From Himantopus leucocephalus (lineage: Eukaryota; Chordata; Aves; Charadriiformes; Recurvirostridae): a stretch of DNA of 64,000 nucleotides. The notes under the pieces are model-generated. The model was not told where the DNA came from and did no database searches. It saw only the letters and a list, made by a program, of their open reading frames with translations. The DNA is taken from contig RSEF01000003.1 of NCBI GenBank assembly GCA_003993805.1, forward strand, positions 106,484,852 to 106,548,851. Direction: 5' to 3'. Positions 1 through 13,000 of this stretch are shown one piece after another; the stretch's first letter is position 1; every line of letters starts with the position of its first letter. Position numbers and translations under genes: made by a program.

Positions 1-913
1 GGAAAGTTTTTGAGATCTGATATTACAAAGGATAAGATAGGCTTTTAAATGTTGGTAGTCATGACATGCAGAACCTTGATAATGGGACAAGACTTCCTAA
101 CATCAAACAACGACTATGTGTGACTGAAATAAGAAGCAAAATGTTGATTTTTTTTTAAAGATGAGATTTGTAGGATCTGAAAGGGTATTTTACCTTCCAC
201 CTAAGGTGAATGATTTCTTTACTGTAGGAAAACTTGTTCTCTGAAGAAAAATATCCTTAAAAAAATTCTGAACAAAAGATTGTAGCAGAAAAAAAAAATT
301 ATACTGATGTGTATTTAAACAGAATTGTGTAAAGGAGCTCAGGTTTTATGACTTTTCATCATCATATGGGGTAATCCTGGAAAAGAATAATCCAATGATC
401 TAAAATTGCTCATTGGAAGAGAAGGGGGACTTACTTTCTATAATAAAATTTCCATCACCTGGAATTTTTTTTTATATTAACTGTTAATTCTTTGGGAGAA
501 GAGAGAAAGGGGAAAGAGAAAGCCAGCATAACAAAGCCTCTTCCTTCTGGGAACTGAGGAATTTTTGTAGCTACAGTGTCTAATGGGTATTATTTTTTTT
601 TATCAGTATGAGATTTTTTGAGTCAATATGGCACATTAATTGACATCCATTAACTTTAAGTAATGAAAACTAGCTTATAGACAAGTGAATGACTAGAACA
701 ATCCAAGTATGAATAATGGAGAACATGCGTGAATGAAAATTCAGCACTTCATTGATATATTTAAAGCCATGATGTGAATGACCTCGTGTGAGACAGTGCT
801 AAGGAGCAGAGAATCAATGACTTATTTGGTGACTCACAGTTAATGCATTTTTAATGGATACCGAGGTGCATTTACTGACACGATAACATCATTTTCTGTG
901 TGCAATGTTCCAG
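1..913 (+). other. LPIN1: LPIN1 intron (5' end outside window)
   Basis: AT-rich sequence with short A and T runs. I see no exon, RNA gene or recognisable repeat in it. Confidence 0.7.
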
Positions 914-1058
914 AATAAAAGATGAATCTTCTTCAAGCGACGAAGACCCTAGAGCTGCCAAACAAAACCTCGGGTCATTACAAACCAACTCAAGTCATCT
1001 CTCATTATTGTCTGGAATCAGTTACAAAAAAACACTTCGACTCACTTCTGACCAGCTT
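914..1058 (+). CDS. LPIN1: LPIN1 coding exon 1 of 7 in window (linker before the catalytic domain)
   Basis: The acceptor is ttccag ending at 913 and the donor is gtgagt at 1059. The 145 nt start with the last base of a split codon and end in phase 0. The 48 full codons read from [16 protein letters not shown] to [13 protein letters not shown]. The acidic, serine-rich start is the phosphorylatable linker seen in lipins. The [10 protein letters not shown] part leads into the C-LIP domain. The linker is poorly conserved, but the ends match lipin-1. Confidence 0.93.
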
Positions 1059-4000
1059 GTGAGTTAATTTTACATCCTTGTCCTGAAATGTCATTTCTAA
1101 TACAACATGAACAATACTATTATTCAGGCTTGCAAAGCTTAATTAGTTCTTATGTCTTGCATTTAGTTCTCTCTCGAGTTACATTTTTTTGAAAAAAATG
1201 TTTTCCCTTCCCTTTTCAGTATTAAGTATGAATGTTGTACCTTGCAGCAAGTGCTGGGGTTCAGAGATGGGGAGGAGACATGGGATCCTATTTAGAAAAA
1301 TATCAAAATTAAATTCCAAAGTACGTATTTGTCAGCTGAATAAGTGTACTTTGTATTATGTATAATATATATATATATGTTAACTCACAGGCCTCTCTTC
1401 TCTTTTTCTTTTTTACTCCTCTCCTTTCCTTTTCCCTTATTCATAGGCATATGGTTACATTTCACATAAATATGATTTTCTGATAGTAACTTCAGAAAGA
1501 GCTGCTTGTGAATTTACTATGAGGCCAGGCTATTCATTTCTTTGGAGCCAATTCTCTTCCTCTGTGACAGAGGTGTTTTGACTAATGGTGACAAAACTGT
1601 TACAGTTTTGTGTTCTGCACATTGCAATTTGATCTGAAAAAAATGGCTACTTTAGGGAAATACTTTCTGTCGTCTTATCTATAGCCAGTTAATTTTCTGA
1701 AGGAAACCCATGCAAGGCATACAGCATTAAACAACCCATCACTCACTGCCTGAATAGTTGGGAAAAATTCTGCATTTCTTACAAAGAGACATATAGGCTG
1801 TGTTGGTAATTTTCTATAGCAAACAGAAAGCGAGGGTTACACAAATATATTGATACTTTTCAGATTCAGAAACCTTCCAGATATTAGCTGAAGCTAAAAC
1901 TACTTTTAGATTGGTTTCTTGATGAAACAGTGGGTGAGACTCATCAGTTACCCATCAGTTGTTCTGCATTCGCATCTTCTTCTCACTTTTTAACTCACTG
2001 AACAATTGCAGGGAAATAGAACTAAGAAAGAGACACTTAAAGTATTAAACTCCTGCAGGTTTTGTGAGAATGAATGGTTAGGTCCACAAATAGAACTGAA
2101 TCATAGAATACCAGGTTGGAAGGGACCTCAAGGATCATCTGGTCGAACTTTCCTTGGCAAAAGCATGGTCTAGACAAGATGGCCCAGCACCCTGTCCAGC
2201 TGAATCTTAAAAGTGTCCAATGTTGGGGAATCCACCACTTCCCTGGGGAGATAATTCCAAGGGCTGATCGTTCTCATTGTGAAAAATTTTCCTCTTGAGT
2301 CCAAACGGAATCTCCCCTGGAGTAACTTGTACCCATTACCCCTAGTCTTTTCCATGTGAGTCCTTGTAAGAAGGGAGTCTCCATCTTCTTTGTAGCCACC
2401 CTTTAAATACTGGAACATAGTAATAAGGTCTCCCCTAGGCCTTCTTTTCTCAAGGCTGAACAAACCCATTCTCTCAGCCTTTCCTCGTATGGCAGGCTAC
2501 CCAGTCCTTTGATCATCTTTGTGGCCCTTCTCTGAACCCTCTCCAGCCTGTCCACATCTTTTTTTTTTTTCGTAGTGGAGACAAAACTGAACACAGTGTT
2601 CCAGGTGTGGCCTGACAAGTGCTGAATAGAATGGGATGATGACTTCTTTATCTCTGCTGGTGATGCCCTTGTTGNNNNNNNNNNNNNNNNNNNNNNNNNN
2701 NNNNNNNNNNNNNNNNNNNNNNNNNNNNNNNNNNNNNNNNNNNNNNNNNNNNNNNNNNNNNNNNNNNNNNNNNNCCATCATCCAGATCACTTATGAAGAT
2801 ATTAAACAGCATTGAGCTCAACGTTGATCCCTGGGGGACCCCACTTGTGGCAGGTTGCCAGTTTGAAAAGGAGCAATTTACCACCATCCTCTAGGTGTGG
2901 CCTGTCAGCCGGGTCCCCACTCACCANCATCCTCTAGGTGTGGCCTGTCAGCCGGGTCCCCACTCACCACACAGACCACTTGTCTAGACTGTAATGCATC
3001 AGCTTCTCTAGGAGGAGGCTGTGGGGAACCGTGTCGAAGGCCTTCGAGAAATCCAGGTAGACAGTGTCCACCGCTTGCCCCTCATCAACTGGTGAAGGTG
3101 ATGGTGATCAGGTTTGTCAAGCACAATTTGCCCTTGGTGAATCCATGCTGGCTTTTCTGAATCATGTGCTTCATTTGACTTGTGATCGCCCCCAGCAGGA
3201 TTTGTTCCATAACTTTTCCAGGAACTGAAGTAAGACTGATAGGGCTTCAAGGGAGATCCAAGAAATTATAGGCTTTCTTGTAGATAGGGTGACATTAGCC
3301 TTCTTCTAGTCTTCTGGGACATCCCCTGATCTCCACAGCTTCTCAAAGATTATGGAGAGCAGGCTCGCAATGACGTTAGCCATCTCCCTTAACACCCTTG
3401 GGTGGATATTGTCAGGGCACATTGATTCATAGACGTGAAGCTCCCATAATAGTTCACTCACCAACTCTTCCTTCACTGATGGTGAGTCTGTTTTTTGCAT
3501 CAACCTGGATTGTTATTCCCAAGGCCTGGGGCCCAGCTTGCTGCTAAGTGACACAGGAGGTAATGGGAGGGAAGGGCAGGGAAGTGGAAGAGTTGAGGAA
3601 ATTTGGTGGAAACTGAAGGGTAATAGGTCATAGGTATGAGATGTGGGTTATGGTAGGAAAGAAATGTAATACCATAGAACACAAATCCCCATATAAACAC
3701 TCTTAATTAGAGTTTGTGGAACTCCTTATTACCAACACTTCTCTTTGCATATGTATCTACATCTCGGAGTAGAAACCCCCGATCCCCATAGACAGTCCTT
3801 ATTCCATAATTTGTTATTGTTTATGTGAACTTTTGGGGATTTTTTTTTCCATATCCCTAATTGTGAAACAGGTTTTTTCATTTGTTGGGTTTGTTCTGCT
3901 CTATAAATCAATGCCTAATGTACATCACACAGCGCAAACCTCTGCTATCGTTATTTAGATGATAGCTCTGCTGAAAGCAATAAGAGTCTGTGTGACCAAG

Positions 4001-7000
4001 GCAATGATCATCTGTGGTGTTGTGTTTGTACTGTGTCCGTTTCACATGCTCAGTTTGTTGATTATCTTGCTGATAATGTCTTGCAGAAAAGCCTAAAGCT
4101 CAAGAATGGCCCTAATGATGTGACCTTTAGTGTTACGACACAGTATCAAGGCACTTGCCGCTGCGAAGGCACTATTTACCTATGGAATTGGGATGATAAA
4201 GTTGTTATTTCTGACATTGATGGAACAATCACACGGTGAGTTCATGAACAGGGAGAGGCTTTATCTGCAAGGACAAGTTGTCCTTGGTGCTAAAGGAAAA
4301 AGTAATTAACAGGGAATTTTGAATCACAGAATCATCATATTCTAGTGTTTTTGGGGGGGTGTTTGGGTTTTTTTATTTGGCTTTTTTTATTTGGCTTTCA
4401 AACAATGCAACAATCATTATCAAATTAAAAATTCAGCTAAAGACACATGGTATATGTGCCCTTTATTTGTTACCTATTGGTATTTCATGATAGTATTTAC
4501 AGTGGTATTGGAGGACCTTCTGCATAATCATAACTTCTTGCTGCATCGCACTTATGAAATACACTGGCTGCGTTAAAAAGAAGCCAAAAAAAAGGTATTC
4601 CAGTGAGAGGCATTGTTATTTAGAAGACAAGACTCTGAAATCAAAGTCAGAATTAGAATTTGATGGAAAGTTTCAGATTAGTACTTTGAGTAAAACCCAC
4701 AATTTTGGAGTGACCAAAACGATTCACTCACTCACTGATTTTTATTTAACATTGGGGAAAACAATTATGTATGTAACAAAGAAATGCAGAATAAAAATAT
4801 AAGCGTTTTCTTTTGACCTTTTAAAATGAAATGCTTAGATTTGTTTCAAAATTAATTCTTTCAAAATCAAATTGGCTATATCTAATTAGAAAAAAGAACA
4901 AAAGAAAAGTAATTTCCAAGAGCAATCTGGGGTGATGTAAAGTAATTTAAGCTGAAACCTTTCTTCCTTGTGATTTATCCGTTGTAGGGCAGACTTTTTT
5001 TGGTGCCAACATAAATTAATATTCCCCCCCTTTTATTTTCTTAAGCTTCAATAAAGTGAATGGGATCTACTCTTTTCTCTGCTGCTGAGCTGACCAGAGA
5101 GTTACTGAATCACTTCACCTTATAATACTATTGCAAATCCATCCTAAGCAACTGCCAGTGTTTTCTCTCTAAGATGCAAGATATCCAGGGTGTGGCTTTC
5201 TTGCTGTGTATCTGTATAATGCTTAGTCAAGTGAGGTTCTCATTTGTTTGAATTTCTAGATGTTTTTATAGTGTAAATAATTTTCTCTCATGTAAAGTGG
5301 GAAATACAATGAAACCAGTATAACTATTTCATAATACTTTATATATGGCCAACTGCCTGCTTATGTGGATAAGTTACTTTGAAGTAAGCTGGAATGTCAC
5401 TTCTCATGCTTGTAATTTCCCATAAATTTCCCTTATGCATAGATTTGGTTTATTTAGAAAACATTTAATGTAAACCTCAAAAAGTATGCTTAATACTGGC
5501 TGGCGTACTACGCAGGTCTGATTGATAGCCTATATGCTGTAACTTCCATGTTACCTTGTGGGTCACGAGCTTATCCATGAAGACAAGTCCTGGGGTACAA
5601 GAGTAATTAAAACGACATGGCCAAGGACAGGCATGTCAGTCTATCTCGAAAGGGGAATAAAACCATCCTTTTCTGTTCACAGTCAGTACCTTACAGAAAA
5701 CCTTATTTTCCTTTGCTGCTAGCCAAATAAGTTAGTTGGGTTTGTATTAGCCTCATCTGTTATTATAAGTTTTGGGTTTTTTCGGTTCAGTTATATTGTT
5801 TTTCCTTTATTCAGGTCAGATACGTTAGGCCATATTTTGCCGACTCTTGGCAAAGACTGGACACACCAAGGGATTGCAAAGTTGTACCATAAAGTGAGCC
5901 AGTGAGTATTCAGTAATTTCAGTTCATGCATCTGTGGCTTGTGTTTACTCATTTGTACAAAAAAATTAAAATTTCTCAAGGCATCTCTTAACCTATAAGG
6001 GTGACGATTTTATCAATATCTCGTGACCTCAGTGGTGCTTACACAGTGTAAACGCCAGCTGTATGATATCCACAGCAAAACCTGCTTTGTGATATCAAAA
6101 GCAAAAGCCTCATACCAGTGAGTAGTGATTGCTCTTCCAACTGTCCCAAACGGATAACTACAGTTAGTTCCAAAAACTGGAGTAATTTGAATGAGTTGTG
6201 CAGTTGCAACAAGTGGAACTCTTTTGCAAATGGAGAGTTGCAGCAGCATTAATTCCTTCTCTCCTTGTTGAGAAATGCATAAGGACTGTTTACCCCAGGG
6301 TGGTCGCTGTAGGTGGAGTTCCCAAACTTGACTCACGTGGAGTCATGCAGGGATGATATCTAAAACACATGGGAGGAATCAGTTTGGGGGAGTTCCCTCT
6401 GTTTTCAGTGAGTAGAAAGGGAGTTTAGTGAAACAGCTTAGACTCGAGCTGTCTAAACATTAGGCTTCTTGTGCAAGATGAATCTCACCCTTAAAGCACA
6501 GCTTGATGTCTTATCTTGAGTAGAAATGGACCCAGTTTGGATACTCACTGCTAATATTCTTGCTGTTTGTTTTATTTGTTGTATAAATATTGATGAGCTT
6601 CAAAGACATTGATGATGATCTTTACTACTGATGATTCTACAATTTATTTTTTTATTTCTGTATATAAATATTTTCTTTTAATTCTGTTATTAAATTGCAA
6701 AGTTAGGAAGGATCAGTTTTAATTTTTTTTGTGTCATTGGTTAATTTTGAGAGTAGGTGATAAGTAAATATTGCTTAAAGTGCAATTTAAAGGCACTGAA
6801 AGTCAGTAAGACATGTGCTGTGAAGAGCCTGAGGAACTGGATTTTACTTGGCAACGCCAGTATGAGCTGCTATGTTATAGCTCAGTAGTTGATCTGCACT
6901 TGTGCCTGTTGGTCCACGGTAATAAATACCTTCTGTGCTACTGTGGGTAGAAGGACCAGGATTCATCATATTTACTTGTGGCTTGTACACTCTGTGTAAT

Positions 7001-10000
7001 CCATGGAGAAAGATAGGCACCTTCAAAAAGTAGCTCAATATAGCTGAGATCTAATGATCTTCTGAAAAAACTGGTTTTTTTCTATTAGCTATTGAAATAT
7101 TGGGCCAGTTAATGTCTTAGGTATTTAGGTCAGTTAATGTCATTAACAGGGAGAGTACCCTGGTATGACCTAGAACAATATATTCCAAAGAACTTGTGAT
7201 ATTCCGTCTGACGAATATGAACAGGAGAAAAAGAATTGGACTGGACTAACTTGCATGAGGTGATGTGTGGGAACGCTTGTAGGTGAGCAAGGAAGGCTAG
7301 TGGAAGAGTATGGGTGTGCTGTTGGTTCCCTGGATACATGTTGCAGTGTAGCCAAGCCATTAGTGTACGCTGAAGGCTCAAAGACTCAGAGTGTGGTGAG
7401 TTTTGCAATTAGCAATTGAGAGAAAAAAGGAAATGAAGAGAAGAATTAATTGATGTCTGAATGGAATCAGATGAAGTATCTGATATATTCTGATGTTATG
7501 CATTCAGATTTTAGCTTTTACCAGAAGGATAACTGACTGCTGTCTGTTCAGGTTGATGTTTCTGCTTTACACAGAAAATAAAATTGGTTTTCTTTTATTA
7601 CATTAAATTCAGCTGTTCTTATGTATTCAAATTACCGTAAATGTTTGAAGAGCCTGTGGTACACATCACAACTGCCCACTTAGTTAATCTGATTTTTCTG
7701 TATACTAGGGTTATGCTAAGGTTATTGCTTTTTGTTTTACACAGATGATGAATTATAAATATGGATGATAAACCTAAATTATCCTAGAGACACTTGTCTA
7801 TGCTTTTATTCTGTATAGCCATATGTGATTAGAGAAAAGACAAGTGTCGTGGTTTGGGCCGGACTGGCCACTGAAACAAATGACAGATGCTCTCCCCCAT
7901 CTCTCTCTCCAAGGAGAGGTGGGAGGGAGAGAAAGAAACTTAAGATAAAGAAACAGCCTGGGAATTCACATGCTGAGCAGTATTGAGTTCTGTGTATAAC
8001 CTCTGCATTACATTTGGTGAAAATGTTAATTAATTTTTTTAATTGCTGTTGTTATTTCTATGCCTGCCAGCACTGTCGATTGTTAGGGCTTTGGTGATTG
8101 TAAACATAAGAGGAAAAAAATAGATTTGAGTCATGTTGTTTTCCAAATTGCTGAGTTAATTATGTAAAGGCTAGATATTACAGCTGAACACCATATAAAT
8201 GTTCAATAGTTAGATTTAATGACCGTGCATGCACTGAATACAGTATTTCTTTATTTTATGAACAATAATTTCTTTTTGGACTTGAGAAGTAAATTGCCAT
8301 TAAGTTGAACTAACATCACTGGACTCTGTTCTATCATTAACAGAATCAAGGGTAACCTTTGGCTTCTGCCAAAAATTTTATTTCAGTGTCAAGTCAAAGG
8401 TTACTTCTCATACTGTGTTTTGAAGCTCAGATTTTCTCTGACTTGAAGGAATATGTTATTGCTGCACATAGACTAGTCTTTTTTTGTGGAGGCTCAGGAG
8501 GCAGGAGTACAACACTGTTAATACGGCAAAGGCTAATACACCTTTGGCTGCTTTATGCTAAGTGTTTTCCCCTTAGTAGATGTCATTTCACTTAATTCGA
8601 AGGAGCGTGGTTCCACTGCGCAGGGGTAGATAGAAAACCATAGGAAGTCATAAGCCGTGAGAAGACCAGAGATAAATGAGCCCTCTTTAGGTGTAAATCA
8701 CTAACTGCAGTGGAGCTAGATGGATTTTAATTATCCAAGTCTCTGGCATAAATATTTTTATTCCTTTTAAATAAGTCTAGGTTAAACATGTCTATTTAAC
8801 AGTCATGGTTTGATTCATGTAAAAATAAACACACAAAATTATTCATGTCAAAATACCTGCTTTATTTTTACAGTAATTTCTTCTTTTATTTCTGTTCACA
8901 GAAATGGATATAAATTTTTGTATTGCTCAGCACGTGCTATTGGAATGGCAGACATGACCAGAGGATACCTGCACTGGGTCAATGAACGAGGAACTGTGCT
9001 GCCTCAAGGGCCACTCTTGCTGAGTCCAAGCAGCTTATTCTCAGCTCTTCACAGGTATTGCAATGTCACTTTAATGCAGAAAGAGACTTGGAGGTTGGCG
9101 GAGGCTGAATTCTCAGCTTTTTTTATGGGAGTGCTTGAAATCTTTCATAATGTTTTTTTTTTTTTTTCTTATGTATGGTGCAAAGTTTAATTAAGAAGAA
9201 ATTTTGTTAAAGACCAAAACTCAATAGGTAGTCACACTGCTTAGTTTCTCTCTTAGACGTGCCTCAGTATATATCTGTGCACTGTTTACCAACAGGTACT
9301 GCCTGTTGACTTCATGTGTTTAACATGTTGTGTTAATATTTAGTTATGGGGAAAATGTGAATGTTTTAATGACACTCACTCTTGTCTTGACTTGTGAGCT
9401 GTTCCAGTTGGCATAAATATTTTTTTGTGGAAGAATATTACTTGGTGGGTTTTGAAGAAATTTGTGTGAAAATGAAATGAACTTTTTACACTCGTGAGTG
9501 CGTTGTGGTGTTCTTTGTGGACAATGTTGTTCTTTCTAGGTGTAGTCAGTGAATAATAACAGCACAGCTTTTGAATAGCGTACCTTCTTCCTAATTCAGT
9601 GAAGCATGTCAAGTGATTACTGAAAATATTTTAAGCTGTTAAAAGCTGCTGTGACAGGATATATTTCATTAGAATTTTTAATGGAAGGCTGTTCAGATGT
9701 TCTCCTGATTGAGTGACATGCTACAAGCTGTCTTACCAGTCATGTTCTAAATATAAGAGACCGTGGAGGTATTATAGTGCACTTCTTAGACTGATTAAAT
9801 AATAAATGCAGTGAAAGGGTAGTTACTGTTATCTTATGCTCCTCATATCTAGAAATACATTTAAAGTGATACTGTTTTTTGGTATCTTGTTTAGACTAAA
9901 GAATGCCCGTCTTTCAGTATACACTATTGTAACTGCTGTGATGTGTGGGCAATAAATGACTTCATTGTTATCCATATATTTAATTATTGTGGTTTTGAAG

Positions 10001-13000
10001 GCTCTGAGATCAGGTGTATGCGAGACTGAGGAAAGATGGTTTTATTCCTCTTTTGCACATTCTCACACTTTGATTTATACATGGAGCTGCTGTTCCAGAG
10101 GGCTGTATTACTCCTCTAAAGCTTCTGTACTATTCACATCTTCCTTGACATATGTGTTGGTGCTAGGATGTGGGATTCTGAGCTTCTTAAGCGCTTTTGT
10201 GTCGTGCTGGCATCTTCTGTGTTATGGGAACTCCAGACTCTGCCACCTGTTCAGTCTCCATGCCAAGAGAAGCTGTTGTGAAAGGGCTTTTGCCCAGAGA
10301 TGAGATAACTCCTCTGTTCATTAATGAATTCTATATTCTGTAAGGAACAACTGAAGAGAAATAGAAGATTCCTTTATTCCTTAACTTTTGCTAGTTAGCA
10401 GTGATGGAGGACCCTGACTGTAGAAGTATCTTAACAGGCTCGGGTGCTTCTAGCACATATGGTAATTGCAATCCCTTTAAAAATAATGGGAGGAAAAAAA
10501 AAAAAGCAAAGCTATACATAGTGAAGGCTAATATAATCTCTGAATCGTTTTCAGGAAGCAGTTTACTTGATGACAATTTATGTTTCATGAGGCTTTATTT
10601 AACAGCTACTCCCTGTAATCAACCATCCTTTCTCACCAGCCATCTTTACAACATAGGTTTCAATAGAAGTTCCCTTGTTTCAGAGGATTTATTTACTGTG
10701 CCCATTATGTAAGCTTGGGAATGCTATTTTGTCTTCATGAGCACTGTGATTTCCAAGTCAAGATTTATTGGGGAAGGGTGGAGGGTCTGTAGGAATATCC
10801 AGCTAGGTGAAAATGTTGAATAAAGAAAATAAAATGGTTTGTGCTGTATTTCATGTGTACTTACTCAGTCTCCCTTTTTTATCATTTCAGGGAGGTGATA
10901 GAAAAGAAGCCAGAAAAATTTAAAGTTCAATGTTTGACAGACATCAAAAATTTATTTTATCCTAACACAGAACCCTTTTATGCTGCTTTTGGAAACAGGC
11001 CTGCTGTAAGTAATAGCTGAATTTATTTCTATTGCAGAGAACAGAAAGGTTACTGTTATTTCATGGTTCTGTTGCATTAGAACCTAGAAGCTTTAAACGG
11101 GAATTAAGACTATTTTATTAGTCCCTGTACAAAGGAAAATATAAAGGTTCTTCCTCAAAGATCTCACAATATAGGATGCAAACAGAGATGGAAAAGCAGC
11201 AAAGTCACTATGTTACATCTGCATAACTTGGCCATTAAGCTTGTGTGAAAACACTGATCCACACTGATACTGTGTCAGTGAGATACCTGCGGACAGACAG
11301 AAAATCTTTCAGATGAATATTGGTGGAACTTAAACTTCAGACTCTACAGTCAAAAGAACTTGGATGTCCCACTGAAATCAAAAGGTTCTACTTTGCATGG
11401 AAAGTGAAATGTTGTGTGACCTGGAGAAGGGATGACAGATTTCCTGCCACCTATTTGAAGGCTGTATAATTTGCATATAGGCTTTTCTTACTCCTGTCCT
11501 AGCCCAAAAAATACTTCTATGCATCCAGAAAAGGAAGTGGTCTCAGGGGCTAGGGCAGAGACGGGGACCCTGGCACGTGATGATCCCTTCATTTAAATTG
11601 TTAGCATGATCCAAGAGATTGTTTTGACACAGGGAGCTGGCAGTGTTCCAGGCAATTTCTGGGTATGATTGCTATGTTAGCTTGGGGCNAGTTAAGCTGT
11701 CAGCTAGGACAGAGCCCAGATGGGTTGTGGTTTTTTGTTTGTTTGTATGGGTTTTTTTTTTTTTGAGAAGAGGGGTATAGAGAGTTTAATAATACTGACA
11801 CAATGTCAAGAGACTTCCAAGTCTGACAATGGGCACTCACACAGAATCACAGAATGGTGGGGACTGGAAGGGACCTTTGGAGATCATCTCGTCCAAACCC
11901 CCTGCCAAAGCAGGTTCACCTAGACCAGGTTGGAGAGGAATGCACCCAGGCGGGTTTTGAATATCTCCAGAGATGGAGACTCCATAACCTCTCTGAGGCA
12001 GTGTGTTCTGGTGCTCTGTCACACTCAAAGTAAAGTTTTTCCTCATGTTGAGGTGGAATTTCCTGTGTTCCAGTTTGTGCCCATTGCCCCTTGTCCTGTC
12101 GCTGGGCACCACTGAGACGAGTCTGGCCCCATCCTCTTGACATCTGCCCTTTAGATATTTATAAGCATTGATGAGATCCCCTCTCAGTCTTCTCTTCTCC
12201 AGGCTAAACAGACCGAGGTCTCTCCACCATTCCTCATAAGAGAGATGCTCCATTCCCTTGATCGTCTTTGTAGTCCTCCACTGGACTCTCTCTAGTAGTT
12301 CCATGTCTTTCTTGAACCGGGGAGCCCAGAACTGGACACAGTTCTCCAGATGCGGCCTCACCAGGTCAGAGTAGAGGGGTAGGATGACCCCCTCACTGGA
12401 TTACTGTTTAGTTTACTAGTGTAGATATCGTTATAGGTGCCTAAGGAAGGACAGAGGCTTTGTTTCACTCAAAATCTTTGAAAGCATCCTGCTTAATGTA
12501 TATATTATATATATACACACTTATCTGTATACATAGATACATATATATATATATAAAACCTACTTCATTAGATGTTTACAGTTTCACTGGGCACCTAAGT
12601 TTAGATGCTAACTAAATTAGGCAGATGGGCCCCATATTTGTGCCCAGGAGCCCCACAGAGCATTTGGTACTTCCTCCAGCTCTGTATTGTCAGGTAATAT
12701 TTCCTGTAGAAACTGATGTGTGGTTTAGTAACATGTAACAAGAAACCTGGGAACACCAGTGTGGTGTTTCTGGCTAAGGACTGTTGGTGTGCAGCTTGGG
12801 TGTTATCAACCCTGTTTTGGAAGCTAAACCCGCTTAATTAGATGCCTGCGTCCTGGCCATGCAATTCCATCTTAAGAGAATGGTCCTTGACCCTTCATAT
12901 TTCCTAGTATGATTAGCCAGAGAACACTTCAGTTGGTTACCTCTTCCTCTAGTTGGTGGAGAGAAATGGGACGTCTGTCAAGAGAGAGTAAGTAATTGAG

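Larger units (their letters stand above)
2098..3503 (-). mobile_element. CR1 LINE fragment, 3' part with broken reverse transcriptase
   Basis: On the minus strand the copy begins near 3503 with reverse-transcriptase sequence ([22 protein letters not shown], then SGDVPED). It continues through [22 protein letters not shown] and then [15 protein letters not shown]. It ends at 2098 in the CR1 3' end, where the plus strand reads aatcatagaatacc. The copy is 5'-truncated, as most CR1 copies are, and the frame is broken by shifts: the 3008-3250 part reads in another frame. It also contains a 100-N gap (2675-2774) and a 43-base tandem duplication. It cannot code for a working protein. It lies inside a LPIN1 intron in antisense orientation. 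Confidence 0.93.
1059..4086 (+). other. LPIN1: LPIN1 intron with a TA microsatellite and a CR1 fragment
   Basis: A short (TA)n run lies at about 1362-1378. Nearly half of the intron is the minus-strand CR1 listed separately (2098-3503), including a 100-N gap. Nothing was recognised in 1380-2097 or 3504-4086. Confidence 0.75.

Noticed and set aside
2497..2887. Frames crossing the 100-N gap as possible genes
   Set aside because: They are CR1 reverse-transcriptase pieces joined through Ns, not host genes.
4033..4086. ATG at 4033 as an internal LPIN1 start
   Set aside because: The upstream codons are intronic. The cttgcag acceptor at 4086 joins in phase to the previous exon, and lipin-1 continues upstream.
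9153..9167. Poly-T runs (also near 15791, 19797, 20563 and 50784) as retrocopy tails
   Set aside because: No adjacent intronless gene copy or target duplication is visible. T-runs are common in such introns and intergenic DNA.
8810..9190. 126-codon ORF as its own gene
   Set aside because: It is a LPIN1 exon (8902-9054) with intron read-through on both sides.
11837..12361. 174-codon minus-strand ORF as a novel gene
   Set aside because: Its peptide is the CR1 reverse-transcriptase C-terminus, in a 5'-truncated LINE copy.
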